Assembly (NCBI RefSeq): GCF_002858745.1
Contig: NZ_PJRO01000002.1
Location: 1 to 64,000, forward strand
Reading direction: 5' to 3'
DNA: 64,000 nucleotides
From: Mesorhizobium loti
Lineage (GTDB): Bacteria > Pseudomonadota > Alphaproteobacteria > Rhizobiales > Rhizobiaceae
The notes below the pieces were generated by a model that searched no databases, had not been told where the DNA came from, and saw only the letters and a program-made list of their open reading frames with translations. The position numbers and the translations under genes were made by a program. Position 1 is the first letter of the stretch, and each line of letters opens with the position of its first letter. Positions 32,277 through 39,959 of this stretch are shown here, one piece after another.

Positions 32277-34100
32277 GAGAGGCGCGGTCACCTTTTCCAG
32301 CCAGGCCACCGTTTCGCCATCGACCATCGGGCCGATCTCGGCAAGCACACGGGCGTGATAGGCATCCAGCCATTCAAGTTCGGCCTTGGTCAAAAGATCG
32401 GCACGAATGAGCCTGCGGTCGATCGGCGCAAGGGTCAGTGTCTCGAAGCCATGCATGGCAATGTCGCCGCCTTCAACCTCTTCCGCCGGTGTGACGATGA
32501 TCAGGTTTTCAATGCGGATGCCGTAGTGGCCTTCCTTGTAGTAGCCAGGCTCGTTGGACAGCATCATGCCGGCCAGAAGCTTTTCCGTGCCGGTACGGGC
32601 GATGCGCTGTGGCCCCTCGTGCACGGCAAGGTAAGAGCCGACGCCGTGGCCGGTGCCATGTGCGAAGTCGCATCCGTGGCGCCATAGCGCCATGCGCGCA
32701 ACTGCATCGATTTCCGAACCCCGTGTGCCGGCCGGGAAGCGCAGCATCGAAATGCCGATCATGCCCTTCAGCACCAAGGTGAAACGCTCGCGCATCTCTT
32801 CCGTAGGCCTGCCGACCGGAACCGTGCGGGTTATGTCCGTGGTGCCATCCTGATACTGCGCCCCGGAATCGAGCAGGAACAGTTCGTCCTTGGCGAGCTT
32901 GCGGTTGGTCTCGGTCGAAACGCGGTAGTGCATGATGGCGCCGTTGGGACCAGCGCCCGAAATGGTAGCGAAGGAGACGTCGCGCAGCGGCATCTGCGTT
33001 TCCTCGCCTGTCTGGCGGCGGACCTGCTCCAATTGCTTGACCACGGTGATTTCGTCGAGCGTACCGGGCTTCTGCCGATCGAGCCAGCACAACAGTTTGG
33101 CGACCGCAGCGCCGTCGCGCCGATGGGCGGCTCGGCTGCCGGCGATCTCGGCCTGGTTCTTGATGGCGCGCGGGATACGGGCAGGGTCTGCGGTGGAGAC
33201 GACGGTGCCGTCATTGTCCTCCACCAGCGTGCGCAGCCTGTCGGCGGCAAGCACCGGGTCGAGCGCGATCTTGGCGCTGTTCTTTGCCAAGGCCACGATT
33301 GCGCCTTCGAATTCCGCTGGTTCGTGCGGATCGCAGAGCTGGGTGAGATAGGCCGCGACCGTGCGTGAGAACTTGCGGCTATCCATGAACAATTGATGCT
33401 TGCCGTCGGCTGCCAGGATGGCGAAGCCGAGCGCCAGCGGAGTATGCGGGACGTCACCGCCGCGAATATTGAACGCCCAGGCAATCGACGAGGGGTCGGT
33501 CAACACCGCATGTGTCGCGCCTTCCTTGGCGATTGCGGAAGCAAGTCTTGCCAGCTTGTCCTTGGCGAGTTCGCCGGCAAAAGCCTGTGGGTGCAACTCC
33601 ACCGGCGCGATCGGCGCATCGGGCTGATCGTCCCAGATGATGTCGATCGGGTTTTCGGTTACCGGCACCAGTTCCGCACCGGACTTCGTCGCTGCTGCCC
33701 GCAGTGCTTTCACTTCGCCCACAGTGTGCAGCCACGGATCGAAGCCAAGGCGTGCCCCCTTGCCGAGATTCTCCGGGATCCAGGAGGCCGGCGGATTGTC
33801 GATCAGGCTTTCGATGGTGAAGATATCGAGATCGACCTCGGCACGTACCTGCAGCGTGTAGCGGCCATCGACGAAGATGAAAGCACGGTCGCGCTGCACG
33901 ATGGCAACTCCCGCCGAACCGCTGAAACCAGTCAGCCAGCGCAGCCGTGCCGCACGGTCCGGAACATATTCGCCCTGATGCTCGTCGGCGCGCGGCACTA
34001 CGAAACCGTCGAGACCATTTTCGTTCAGCCATCCACGAAGTCTGGCGACGTGCGGTTTGCCAACTGTGGGGTCGCCAGCGGGGTCGAAAGTCTGGAACAT
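32274..34100 (-). CDS. pepP: Xaa-Pro aminopeptidase (M24B, aminopeptidase P)
   Basis: This is a dinuclear metallopeptidase of family M24B that removes the N-terminal residue before proline. The 608-residue protein has two creatinase N-terminal domains (about 1-320) and a C-terminal pita-bread domain. Metal ligand motifs are visible: LLDSGAQYQDGTTDITRT (two Asp), AHGTGHGVGSYLAVHEGP (His) and NEPGYYKEGHYGIRIENL (two Glu region). The size matches the large aminopeptidase P subgroup. The ATG at 34100 (MFQTFDPAGDP) is chosen; codons upstream come from a repeat. The stop lies in the downstream repeat. Confidence 0.93.
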   Translation of the reverse strand: MFQTFDPAGDPTVGKPHVARLRGWLNENGLDGFVVPRADEHQGEYVPDRAARLRWLTGFSGSAGVAIVQRDRAFIFVDGRYTLQVRAEVDLDIFTIESLIDNPPASWIPENLGKGARLGFDPWLHTVGEVKALRAAATKSGAELVPVTENPIDIIWDDQPDAPIAPVELHPQAFAGELAKDKLARLASAIAKEGATHAVLTDPSSIAWAFNIRGGDVPHTPLALGFAILAADGKHQLFMDSRKFSRTVAAYLTQLCDPHEPAEFEGAIVALAKNSAKIALDPVLAADRLRTLVEDNDGTVVSTADPARIPRAIKNQAEIAGSRAAHRRDGAAVAKLLCWLDRQKPGTLDEITVVKQLEQVRRQTGEETQMPLRDVSFATISGAGPNGAIMHYRVSTETNRKLAKDELFLLDSGAQYQDGTTDITRTVPVGRPTEEMRERFTLVLKGMIGISMLRFPAGTRGSEIDAVARMALWRHGCDFAHGTGHGVGSYLAVHEGPQRIARTGTEKLLAGMMLSNEPGYYKEGHYGIRIENLIIVTPAEEVEGGDIAMHGFETLTLAPIDRRLIRADLLTKAELEWLDAYHARVLAEIGPMVDGETVAWLEKVTAPL

Positions 34101-34175
34101 CGATGCAAACCTGTCATTGTTTGACTGCTTGGCCGGACCGTAGCCGCGTGGTAGGCACCTGACAATCGGCGCCCC

Positions 34176-34277
34176 AGAGCAATTTCCGGAAAAGCGTGTG
34201 ACGGTTTTCCGTCCGGAATTGCGTAAAAACAAAGAGTTAGAGCGTTTCCGCGTTTCCATGAAAAATGGAAACGCTCT
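34176..34277 (+). repeat. Intergenic palindromic repeat, family A copy 5
   Basis: A full-length diverged copy, from AGAGCAATTTCCGG to GGAAACGCTCTG. It lies upstream of pepP and downstream of prmA, both on the minus strand, and ends 10 bp before the prmA stop codon. Confidence 0.88.
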
Positions 34278-34287
34278 GTGGTCCAGT

Positions 34288-35160
34288 TCAGCGCTTCATA
34301 TGGATCGTCACCCAGCCCTCACGGCGGGTGGTGCGTACATGACGGAACTGCTGGCCTGCATAAGCCGCCACAACCGCATCGCGCTGGCGGTCGAGAATAC
34401 CGGAAAGGACGATAGAGCCGCCGGGTGTCAGATACTTCGCCATTTCGGGCGCCAGCTTCATCAAAGGTTTGGCCAGGATGTTGGCAACGATCAGGTCGAA
34501 CGGGGCGCGAGAACCGAATACAGGATGATGGAAGCCGGGCGCGGTCACCGCTTCGACCAGGCCGGCAACATGGTTCAGGCGCGCGTTGGCGGCGGCAACC
34601 TCGACCGCGACGGGGTCGATGTCGGTGGCGAGCACCGGTATATGGGCGAGGCGGGCAAGTGCGATGGCCAGCACTGCACTGCCGGTGCCAAGATCCAGCG
34701 CGTTGCGTGGTTTCTCGCGGATGGCGACCCGTTCCAGCATGGCCAGACAGCCGGCGGTGGTGCCGTGGTGGCCCGTGCCGAAGGCCAACCCTGCCTCGAT
34801 CTCGATGGCGATGTCGCCGGCATGCCGCTTTTGGCGATCGTGCGCGCCGTGCACGAGGAAGCGGCCAGCGCGCACCGGCTTCAGGCCTTCCAGCGAACGG
34901 GCCACCCAATCGACGTCGGGCAGCACCTCGCGTTCAACCTGCTTGGCGAAGCCCAGAGAGGTCAACTCGGTCTTCAGCCGCGCTTCGATCGGCTCGATAT
35001 CGCCATCGGCATAGAGCGAGACTTCGTGCAGATCTCGTTCTTCGTCGAGTTCCAACACGGCGAGCGGCAAACCGTCTTCCTCGAAGGCGAATTCAAGGGC
35101 GGCGAAGATGCGGTCGGCCTCGGCCTTGGAAGCGATCAGAAAAAGGCGCGTCTGGCCCAT
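34288..35160 (-). CDS. prmA: Ribosomal protein L11 methyltransferase PrmA
   Basis: PrmA trimethylates ribosomal protein L11 with SAM. The protein of 290 residues has an N-terminal L11-recognition domain (about 1-90) and a C-terminal Rossmann methyltransferase. Motifs seen are [35 protein letters not shown] for SAM and [16 protein letters not shown], all diagnostic. The ATG at 35160 (MGQTRLFL) is chosen; a GTG two codons upstream is possible. Gene order with pepP is common in Rhizobiales. Confidence 0.94.
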   Translation of the reverse strand: MGQTRLFLIASKAEADRIFAALEFAFEEDGLPLAVLELDEERDLHEVSLYADGDIEPIEARLKTELTSLGFAKQVEREVLPDVDWVARSLEGLKPVRAGRFLVHGAHDRQKRHAGDIAIEIEAGLAFGTGHHGTTAGCLAMLERVAIREKPRNALDLGTGSAVLAIALARLAHIPVLATDIDPVAVEVAAANARLNHVAGLVEAVTAPGFHHPVFGSRAPFDLIVANILAKPLMKLAPEMAKYLTPGGSIVLSGILDRQRDAVVAAYAGQQFRHVRTTRREGWVTIHMKR

Positions 35161-35200
35161 GGGCACCTGTCTTGCGGCATGCGCCGCGTTGAAAAGCTGA

Positions 35201-35779
35201 TTAGCCGTCTTTGGCCAGTCGCTTCAATTTGGCAAGTGCGGTCTCCGGATTTTCCTCATAAGCGATGGTGCCGAAGAAATCGCCCTTGCGATTAAGCATC
35301 AGCACGGAAGCGGTGTGATCCATGTTGTATTCGCCGTCACCGGTGTCGACCCGCTTGAAATAGATACCGAAGGACTTGGCCATGGCGCGCACCTTGTCGG
35401 GTTCGCCGGTGATGCCGACGATACGGTCGGAGAAGTTGCTGACATAGTTCTTCATGACATCGGGCGTGTCGCGCTCTGGATCGATCGAGACGAAATAAGC
35501 TTTGATGTCCTTGCCTTCCTCGCCCAGCGTCTTCAGCCAGCCGGCGAGTTCAAAAAGCGTGGTTGGGCAGACTTCCGGGCAATGGGTGAAGCCGAAGAAT
35601 ACGACGGACGGCTGGCCGCGGAAAGCGGCTTCGGTCACTGGCTTGCCGGCCTGGTCGGTGAGCGCGAAGGGGGCGCCAAAAGGCTGGCCGCCATAGTGGC
35701 CGCGATACCAGTCGAAGGTCAGCCAGCCGATGCCGGCAGCCATGAGAACCAGTATGCCGATGAGGATTGAGCGCATCAT
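35201..35779 (-). CDS. SCO1/SenC family copper chaperone
   Basis: SCO proteins are membrane-anchored thioredoxin-fold proteins that deliver copper to the CuA centre of cytochrome c oxidase. The 192-residue protein has an N-terminal anchor ([19 protein letters not shown]), then [14 protein letters not shown], the copper motif [14 protein letters not shown] with both cysteines, SIDPERDTP, and the distal histidine in [10 protein letters not shown]. All ligands are present. It lies 40 bp upstream of prmA on the same strand, and no cox genes are seen nearby. Confidence 0.93.
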   Translation of the reverse strand: MMRSILIGILVLMAAGIGWLTFDWYRGHYGGQPFGAPFALTDQAGKPVTEAAFRGQPSVVFFGFTHCPEVCPTTLFELAGWLKTLGEEGKDIKAYFVSIDPERDTPDVMKNYVSNFSDRIVGITGEPDKVRAMAKSFGIYFKRVDTGDGEYNMDHTASVLMLNRKGDFFGTIAYEENPETALAKLKRLAKDG

Positions 35780-35990
35780 GAGAACGATCCGGGACAGAAG
35801 TCATTTCGGCGTCGCCGGCCTGATTCTGCAGAACACCCGGCGGCGAGACCATGTTCGGCGGAACCTTATCGCCTTGCCGGAATGAGCGCAAAGTGCGTCA
35901 TTGACGCAACCCTGTCGTCGAAAAGCTTGCAAGATGGCTCTCTTGATCCCAACTGAAACCGGACAATCGCGCCAGCACAAGGAGGGTTTC

Positions 35991-36494
35991 TTGTTCTCTC
36001 GGACCGGACGAAAACTGATTGGCGGGGCACTCGTTGCCTGTTTTGTCGGTGTCGCAGGGGTGGCATTGGCGCAGCAGGTCGGCAAAGTCGGCGTTGACTG
36101 GCTGGGCAACGACATCGTGGTCGAAGCCATCAAGGACCCCAAGGTCGAAGGCGTGACCTGCCACGTCTCTTATTTCGACCGCGGCGTCATCGATCGGCTG
36201 CAAAAGGGCAACTGGTTCGAGGATCCATCGGATTCGGCGATTTCTTGCCAGCAGACCGGACCAATCAGCATCAGTGACATCGATTTCGGCAAGGGCGGCG
36301 AAGAGGTGTTTAAGCAGGGCATCAGCCTGATCTGGAAGAAGCAGGTGGTGAACCGCATCTACGACAGGGCCAATGACACGCTGATCTATCTCTCGCATTC
36401 GCGTCAGGTGCAGGATGGGTCGGCCAAGATGGCAATCTCGACCGTGCCGCTCTACGGCCAGAACGTCACCTGGAAGAACGGCAAGCCGCAATAG
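35991..36494 (+). CDS. creA: CreA family periplasmic protein
   Basis: CreA is a small exported protein of unknown function. The sequence after the signal peptide reads GKVGVDWLGNDIVVEAIKDPKVEGVTCHVSYF, then SISCQQTGPISI-type and SLIWKKQVVNRIYD segments matching the family. A TTG start at 35991 is preferred: GGAGGG lies just upstream and the result is a good signal peptide (FSRTGRKLIGGALVACFVGV... ending ALA-QQ). In-frame ATGs at 35901-35940 would bury the signal. Predicted length is 167 residues. Two cysteines may form a disulfide. Confidence 0.88.
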   Translation: MFSRTGRKLIGGALVACFVGVAGVALAQQVGKVGVDWLGNDIVVEAIKDPKVEGVTCHVSYFDRGVIDRLQKGNWFEDPSDSAISCQQTGPISISDIDFGKGGEEVFKQGISLIWKKQVVNRIYDRANDTLIYLSHSRQVQDGSAKMAISTVPLYGQNVTWKNGKPQ

Positions 36495-36535
36495 AACAGC
36501 TTGCGAGGCGCGAAGGCGGCGCGTAAAGCCGCGTC

Positions 36536-37174
36536 ATGGACCGCAGCGACGATCTCGTGCCCAAGGACCCGGAACCGCGCATTCATTCGACCGCGGAGCT
36601 GAAGTCGTGCCGTGTCGGTCGCTATGCGGCGATCGGCGAGCGTGTTGTGCTGCGCGAGGTGACGGTCGGCGACTTCTCCTATTTCGAGCGCCATGCCGAG
36701 GCGATTTACACGACCATCGGCAAATTCTGCTCGATTGCTGCCAACACGCGCATCAATGCGCTCGAGCACCCGATGGAGCGGCTGACCACACACAAGGTCA
36801 GCTACCGGCCGAACGAGTATTTCCGCTGGCTCGGCGTGGATGGCGGTTTCCGCGAGCGTCGGCGCTCAAAACCGGTCACCATCGGCCATGACGTGTGGAT
36901 CGGCCATGGTGCGGTGATCCTGCCCGGTGTGACCGTCGGCAATGGCGCTGTGATCGGCGCCAATGCGGTCGTGAGCGGGGACGTGCCTGCCTACACAATT
37001 GTCGCGGGTATACCCGCGAAACCGCTGCGCCGGCGTTTTTCCGAAGAAATTGCCACACGCATTGAAGCGCTGGCCTGGTGGGAATGGTCGCCGGAGAAAC
37101 TGGCTAGGGCTGTCCCTGACATGCAGGTACTCGAGATCGAGACCTTTCTCGACCGCTGGGAAACTCAGGCCTAG
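36536..37174 (+). CDS. Left-handed beta-helix acyltransferase, phosphonate-type hexapeptide family
   Basis: The 212-residue protein is an acyltransferase with hexapeptide repeats, similar to the transferases found in some phn clusters (TIGR03308-like). Features are ELKSCRVGRYAAIGERVVLREV, the TTIGKFCSIAANTRINALEHPMER segment and the repeat run VTIGHDVWIGHGAVILPGVTVGNGAVIGANAVV, ending GIPAKPLRRRF. The acceptor cannot be deduced. No phosphonate genes lie nearby, so a role in phosphonate metabolism is unsupported here. The TAG stop is the first part of the next repeat. Confidence 0.85.
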   Translation: MDRSDDLVPKDPEPRIHSTAELKSCRVGRYAAIGERVVLREVTVGDFSYFERHAEAIYTTIGKFCSIAANTRINALEHPMERLTTHKVSYRPNEYFRWLGVDGGFRERRRSKPVTIGHDVWIGHGAVILPGVTVGNGAVIGANAVVSGDVPAYTIVAGIPAKPLRRRFSEEIATRIEALAWWEWSPEKLARAVPDMQVLEIETFLDRWETQA

Positions 37175-37266
37175 AGCGTTTCCGTTTTTCACGGAAAAGC
37201 TCTAACTCTTTGTTCTTACGCAATTCCGGACGGAAAAGCGTTACACACTTTTCCTGGATTGCTCTG
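37172..37266 (-). repeat. Intergenic palindromic repeat, family A copy 6 (inverted)
   Basis: This copy starts TAGAGCGTTTCCG, with its first triplet used as the stop of the acyltransferase gene, and ends TTTCCTGGATTGCTCTG. Its orientation is opposite to copies 1-3. Confidence 0.9.
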
Positions 37267-37535
37267 GTCGCTCCCGGCATTCCACAGCTCCCCATTCTTA
37301 ACCATGACAGTTTTCGGGAAGTTTTCGTGGAAGTTGATGGCGGCTATTTTCTTAACCATTCATGGTAACCAAATTGCTTAACGTAAAACATTAAAGTTAA
37401 AAAATAGAAAACACTGTGTATTCGTAGATTATGACTTTCTCATCCTTGTGTGGTTTTTAGCGATGTGTACTATCCGATCTCAGAGGTACTGATGAAAGGG
37501 CGGAAGTAAACACTGTTGTAACTAGGAGAGAAGTC
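37267..37535. promoter_or_regulatory. AT-rich leader and promoter of the small secreted protein
   Basis: This 269 bp stretch carries no gene. It is strikingly AT-rich from about 37350 to 37440 (TTAAAGTTAAAAAATAG and similar) within a GC-rich genome. TTAACC occurs at about 37293 and 37352, and an ACCAT-TC-ATGGT inverted repeat sits near 37356. A good ribosome site (AGGAGAG) precedes the ATG at 37536. The composition suggests a strong or silenced promoter, for example a target of an H-NS-like or MucR/Ros protein; that is inference. Confidence 0.45.
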
Positions 37536-37847
37536 ATGAAGAAATTCGCACTTGTACTCACTGCTGCAGTTGTTTCATTCTCGACCGTCAGCGCTTATGC
37601 GGGCGGTTTTGGTTCCCGGGGCAACAGCAATAACTCGGGCGGTGGGCTCATCAACATTTCTCCCGGCATTGCGCTCGGTGATATCGGCATCCTGAACGGT
37701 TCGCCGATCCTGAGCGGCAACAACACCCAGGTGGGTGGCATCCTCAATGGCGTGGGCGTTGGCATCCTGGGCGTTGGCACCGGTGTCAGCAAGGTCACCA
37801 ACGGCATTCTGGGTGGCGGCAACAACTACAAGCTCGGCCGGCACTAA
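37536..37847 (+). CDS. Small secreted Gly/Asn-rich protein of unknown function
   Basis: I do not recognise this 103-residue protein. It has a clear Sec signal peptide (MKKFALVLTAAVVSFSTVSA, cleavage near AYA-GG). The mature part of about 80 residues is rich in Gly, Asn, Ile, Val and Ser with no cysteine. Repeating units such as ILNGSPILSG, GILNGVGVGILG and TNGILGGGNN have an alternating hydrophobic pattern that suggests beta structure, loosely like amyloid or autotransporter repeats. The ribosome site AGGAGAG is strong. It stands alone between two family A repeats with its own AT-rich promoter. Confidence 0.75.
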   Translation: MKKFALVLTAAVVSFSTVSAYAGGFGSRGNSNNSGGGLINISPGIALGDIGILNGSPILSGNNTQVGGILNGVGVGILGVGTGVSKVTNGILGGGNNYKLGRH

Positions 37848-37932
37848 TATAAGGGGCGGTTTGCCTGAATATGGCAGCCGAAGGGGCGGGAGGGTGTTGC
37901 AACCCTTCCGCTTTTGTCCGTTTTACTTGATG

Positions 37933-38033
37933 GCGCAATTCCAGGAAAAGTGCGTAGCGGTTTTCCGTCCGGAATTGTGCAAAAACAAAGGGCTGGAACG
38001 TTCCACGTTTCCGAGAAAAACGGAACCGCTCTC
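37933..38033 (+). repeat. Intergenic palindromic repeat, family A copy 7 (diverged)
   Basis: A diverged copy from GCGCAATTCCAGG to GGAACCGCTCTC, with the internal GTCCGGAATTG core. It lies between the small secreted protein gene and the convergent outer-membrane protein gene. Confidence 0.8.
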
Positions 38034-38040
38034 GTGACGA

Positions 38041-39273
38041 TCAGATCTTGGCGCGCAGGCCGATGAAGGTGTCGACCGTGTTCTCGTCCACGTCGATCAC
38101 TGTTTTGTGGATGCGGTTGACGTCCACCCGCAGCACGACGGATGCCCTAGCGCTCGCATCATAAGTGGTCTCGGCGTAAAAGACGCGCTTACGCTCGACA
38201 TTCTCCCAAAGCAGATTGCGCTTGAATTCGCAGGCGACGCCGGAGGCCAGTTTCAGGTTCTCGCGCAGCTTGTAGGACACCTCGAATTCGCCGCGGTTGA
38301 CCCAGGAGGCCAGCGGATCGTCGCTGTCGGCGGTCTCGTAGCGGCCGTACCAGGTTCCGCGCAGCTCAAAACCTTTCGGCAGCGGCTTGACGATGGACAG
38401 CTGCCAGGCCGGACGAATGCGCGAATAGGTGTCGTCAGCGCCGTGCAACAGCTCCGCACCCAATGCCAGGCCGGCAGTGGCGCCGCCGGTGCCGGTATAG
38501 GTGATCTCCCCGCGCAAACCGAACTGGTTGAGGGAAACGCCGACGGGCGGCTCACCCAAGCGTTCAACGGCGATACGCAACGCCGAACCCTGAACACCGA
38601 AGGTGAATTGGCCGACGGTGCGAATGAGCTTGAGCGCGATCTGGACATTGCGCTTGTCGGGGTCCAGCCGGGCCGGCAGGAAAATGTCGTCTTCGAAACG
38701 GGTGAGACCTACCTTCTCAAGGCTGGTCATGGCATCGACGATGAGGGCCATCTGGTTGCCCAGGTCGAGGCCGACCTGGATCTGTCCGCTGGCAACCTGC
38801 TTCAGCGTGCGCGTTCCAATGGTGAAGGGACCGATGTCGATGTGGTCACCGTCCCTGGTGGCATTGTAGGCCAAGGTACCACGCAGTTCGAGCCCACCGG
38901 CAAAGCGGCGAAAGGCCTGAACCTGCACGCCGCCCGCAGTGTCGTCCTCGATGCTGACCGCGTCATGTCGGGTCGCCCGCCCTTCGGCGTTCAGCGAAAT
39001 GTAAGCGTCGTTGTCGCCCCATTTGCGCGACAAAGTGGTACGCAGCAGCGAATACCAGTCGGCGATCGGCCGGTCGCTCTCCATCGCATTGGTCGTGTAG
39101 TGGCGTTCGATGCTGGTGGTGAGGGTGGGTTCGACTGTTTCGCCAGCCTGTGCTGCCGCGCCTGCGAGGCCGAATGCTGCGCCGGCGGTGACAACAAGAA
39201 ACCCGCCGCGCGCTCTCGCCATCATTTGTACCGGAATCTCACCGGCTGCTTCGGCGCTGGAATGTCGAGCCAC
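38041..39273 (-). CDS. Predicted outer-membrane beta-barrel protein
   Basis: The product has up to 410 residues. A signal peptide is seen at MARARGGFLVVTAGAAFGLAGAAAQA. The mature part shows alternating amphipathic strands with many aromatic ends, such as GLELRGTLAYNATRDGD, GFELRGTWYGRYETADSDD, FEVSYKLRENLKLASGVACEF and VFYAETTYDASARASVVLRVDVN, typical of a beta-barrel. I cannot assign a family. The start may be GTG 39273 or, more likely for export, ATG 39225. The C-terminal residue is Ile rather than the usual Phe. Confidence 0.65.
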   Translation of the reverse strand: MARHSSAEAAGEIPVQMMARARGGFLVVTAGAAFGLAGAAAQAGETVEPTLTTSIERHYTTNAMESDRPIADWYSLLRTTLSRKWGDNDAYISLNAEGRATRHDAVSIEDDTAGGVQVQAFRRFAGGLELRGTLAYNATRDGDHIDIGPFTIGTRTLKQVASGQIQVGLDLGNQMALIVDAMTSLEKVGLTRFEDDIFLPARLDPDKRNVQIALKLIRTVGQFTFGVQGSALRIAVERLGEPPVGVSLNQFGLRGEITYTGTGGATAGLALGAELLHGADDTYSRIRPAWQLSIVKPLPKGFELRGTWYGRYETADSDDPLASWVNRGEFEVSYKLRENLKLASGVACEFKRNLLWENVERKRVFYAETTYDASARASVVLRVDVNRIHKTVIDVDENTVDTFIGLRAKI

Positions 39274-39607
39274 ATACGACCGATCCTCAGGGGAGGCGGC
39301 CCAAACCCCTTCCGCCTGCGCGTGCGAGACGGAAGGGGCTTGAGGTACCGCTCAGGGCGGAATTGCAAGCATGATCGCCTGCAAGATCAGGATCTCATAG
39401 AATGGATAAGGATATGTTACCTTTTTCGCATGTACTGTATTAGAAATAGAGAAGAACTTGCTCAACTGCCCTCGAATTCCCGCAACAACTTGCGGGGTAG
39501 GTGGTTTTGTTTTCTTTCCGAAGAAGAGAAGGTTTTCTGGCCAGCGGTTGGCGTATCCGATCCAAACCCGTTAAAAGGGTGGACCCCAAAATACGACAGG
39601 CTGTTTT

Positions 39608-39889
39608 GTGACCGACTGGCTGGAGATGCTGAAACAGGAAACGGCAACCGGCGAACGCATGGGCCGCGAGGTGCCGGATATGCTCGCGCATCCCGACATC
39701 AGTGCGGAGCAGGTGCTTGCGCTGTTCTCTGCGCTCGACAAGCAGGCCGACTTTGCCGAGAAGCTCAAGCAGGCACTGGAGAAATTCGGCCACGATTTCC
39801 CGGTGATCACCGCCGCTGAACGCCTGGAGGAGCGCTATGCCGATCTTGCCGCGACCGTTGCCGACAAGCTCAAGGCAATGCGCGGGTAA
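39608..39889 (+). CDS. Small conserved-looking protein of unknown function
   Basis: This 93-residue protein begins with GTG at 39608 (TDWLEMLKQETATGERMGREVPDML...). I do not recognise it. It is predicted to be helical and acidic with no signal peptide or membrane segment. The segment ISAEQVLALFSALDKQADFAEKLKQAL looks like paired helices. Codon use matches the genome (GC-rich third positions), which supports it as real. The 334 bp before it (39274-39607) is AT-richer and holds no other supported gene; it probably carries divergent promoters for this gene and the 38041-39273 gene. Confidence 0.55.
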   Translation: MTDWLEMLKQETATGERMGREVPDMLAHPDISAEQVLALFSALDKQADFAEKLKQALEKFGHDFPVITAAERLEERYADLAATVADKLKAMRG

Positions 39890-39959
39890 CGCCTGCAGCT
39901 GATCATCCGGGATCGGTCTGCGCCAACGTTAGATGATCCTATTGCCGCGAGAGCTGCGC

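Noticed and set aside
36536..37174. Chloramphenicol acetyltransferase annotation
   Set aside because: The fold is shared, but the sequence is closer to the phosphonate-type hexapeptide group and no resistance role can be supported.
39560..39605. Possible insertion-sequence end (GGGTGGACCCC near 39577)
   Set aside because: No transposase, matching opposite end or target duplication was seen.
38107..39819. 570-codon open frame antisense to the outer-membrane protein gene
   Set aside because: The minus-strand gene has a signal peptide and barrel pattern, while this frame is only a composition shadow that also runs across the AT-rich gap.
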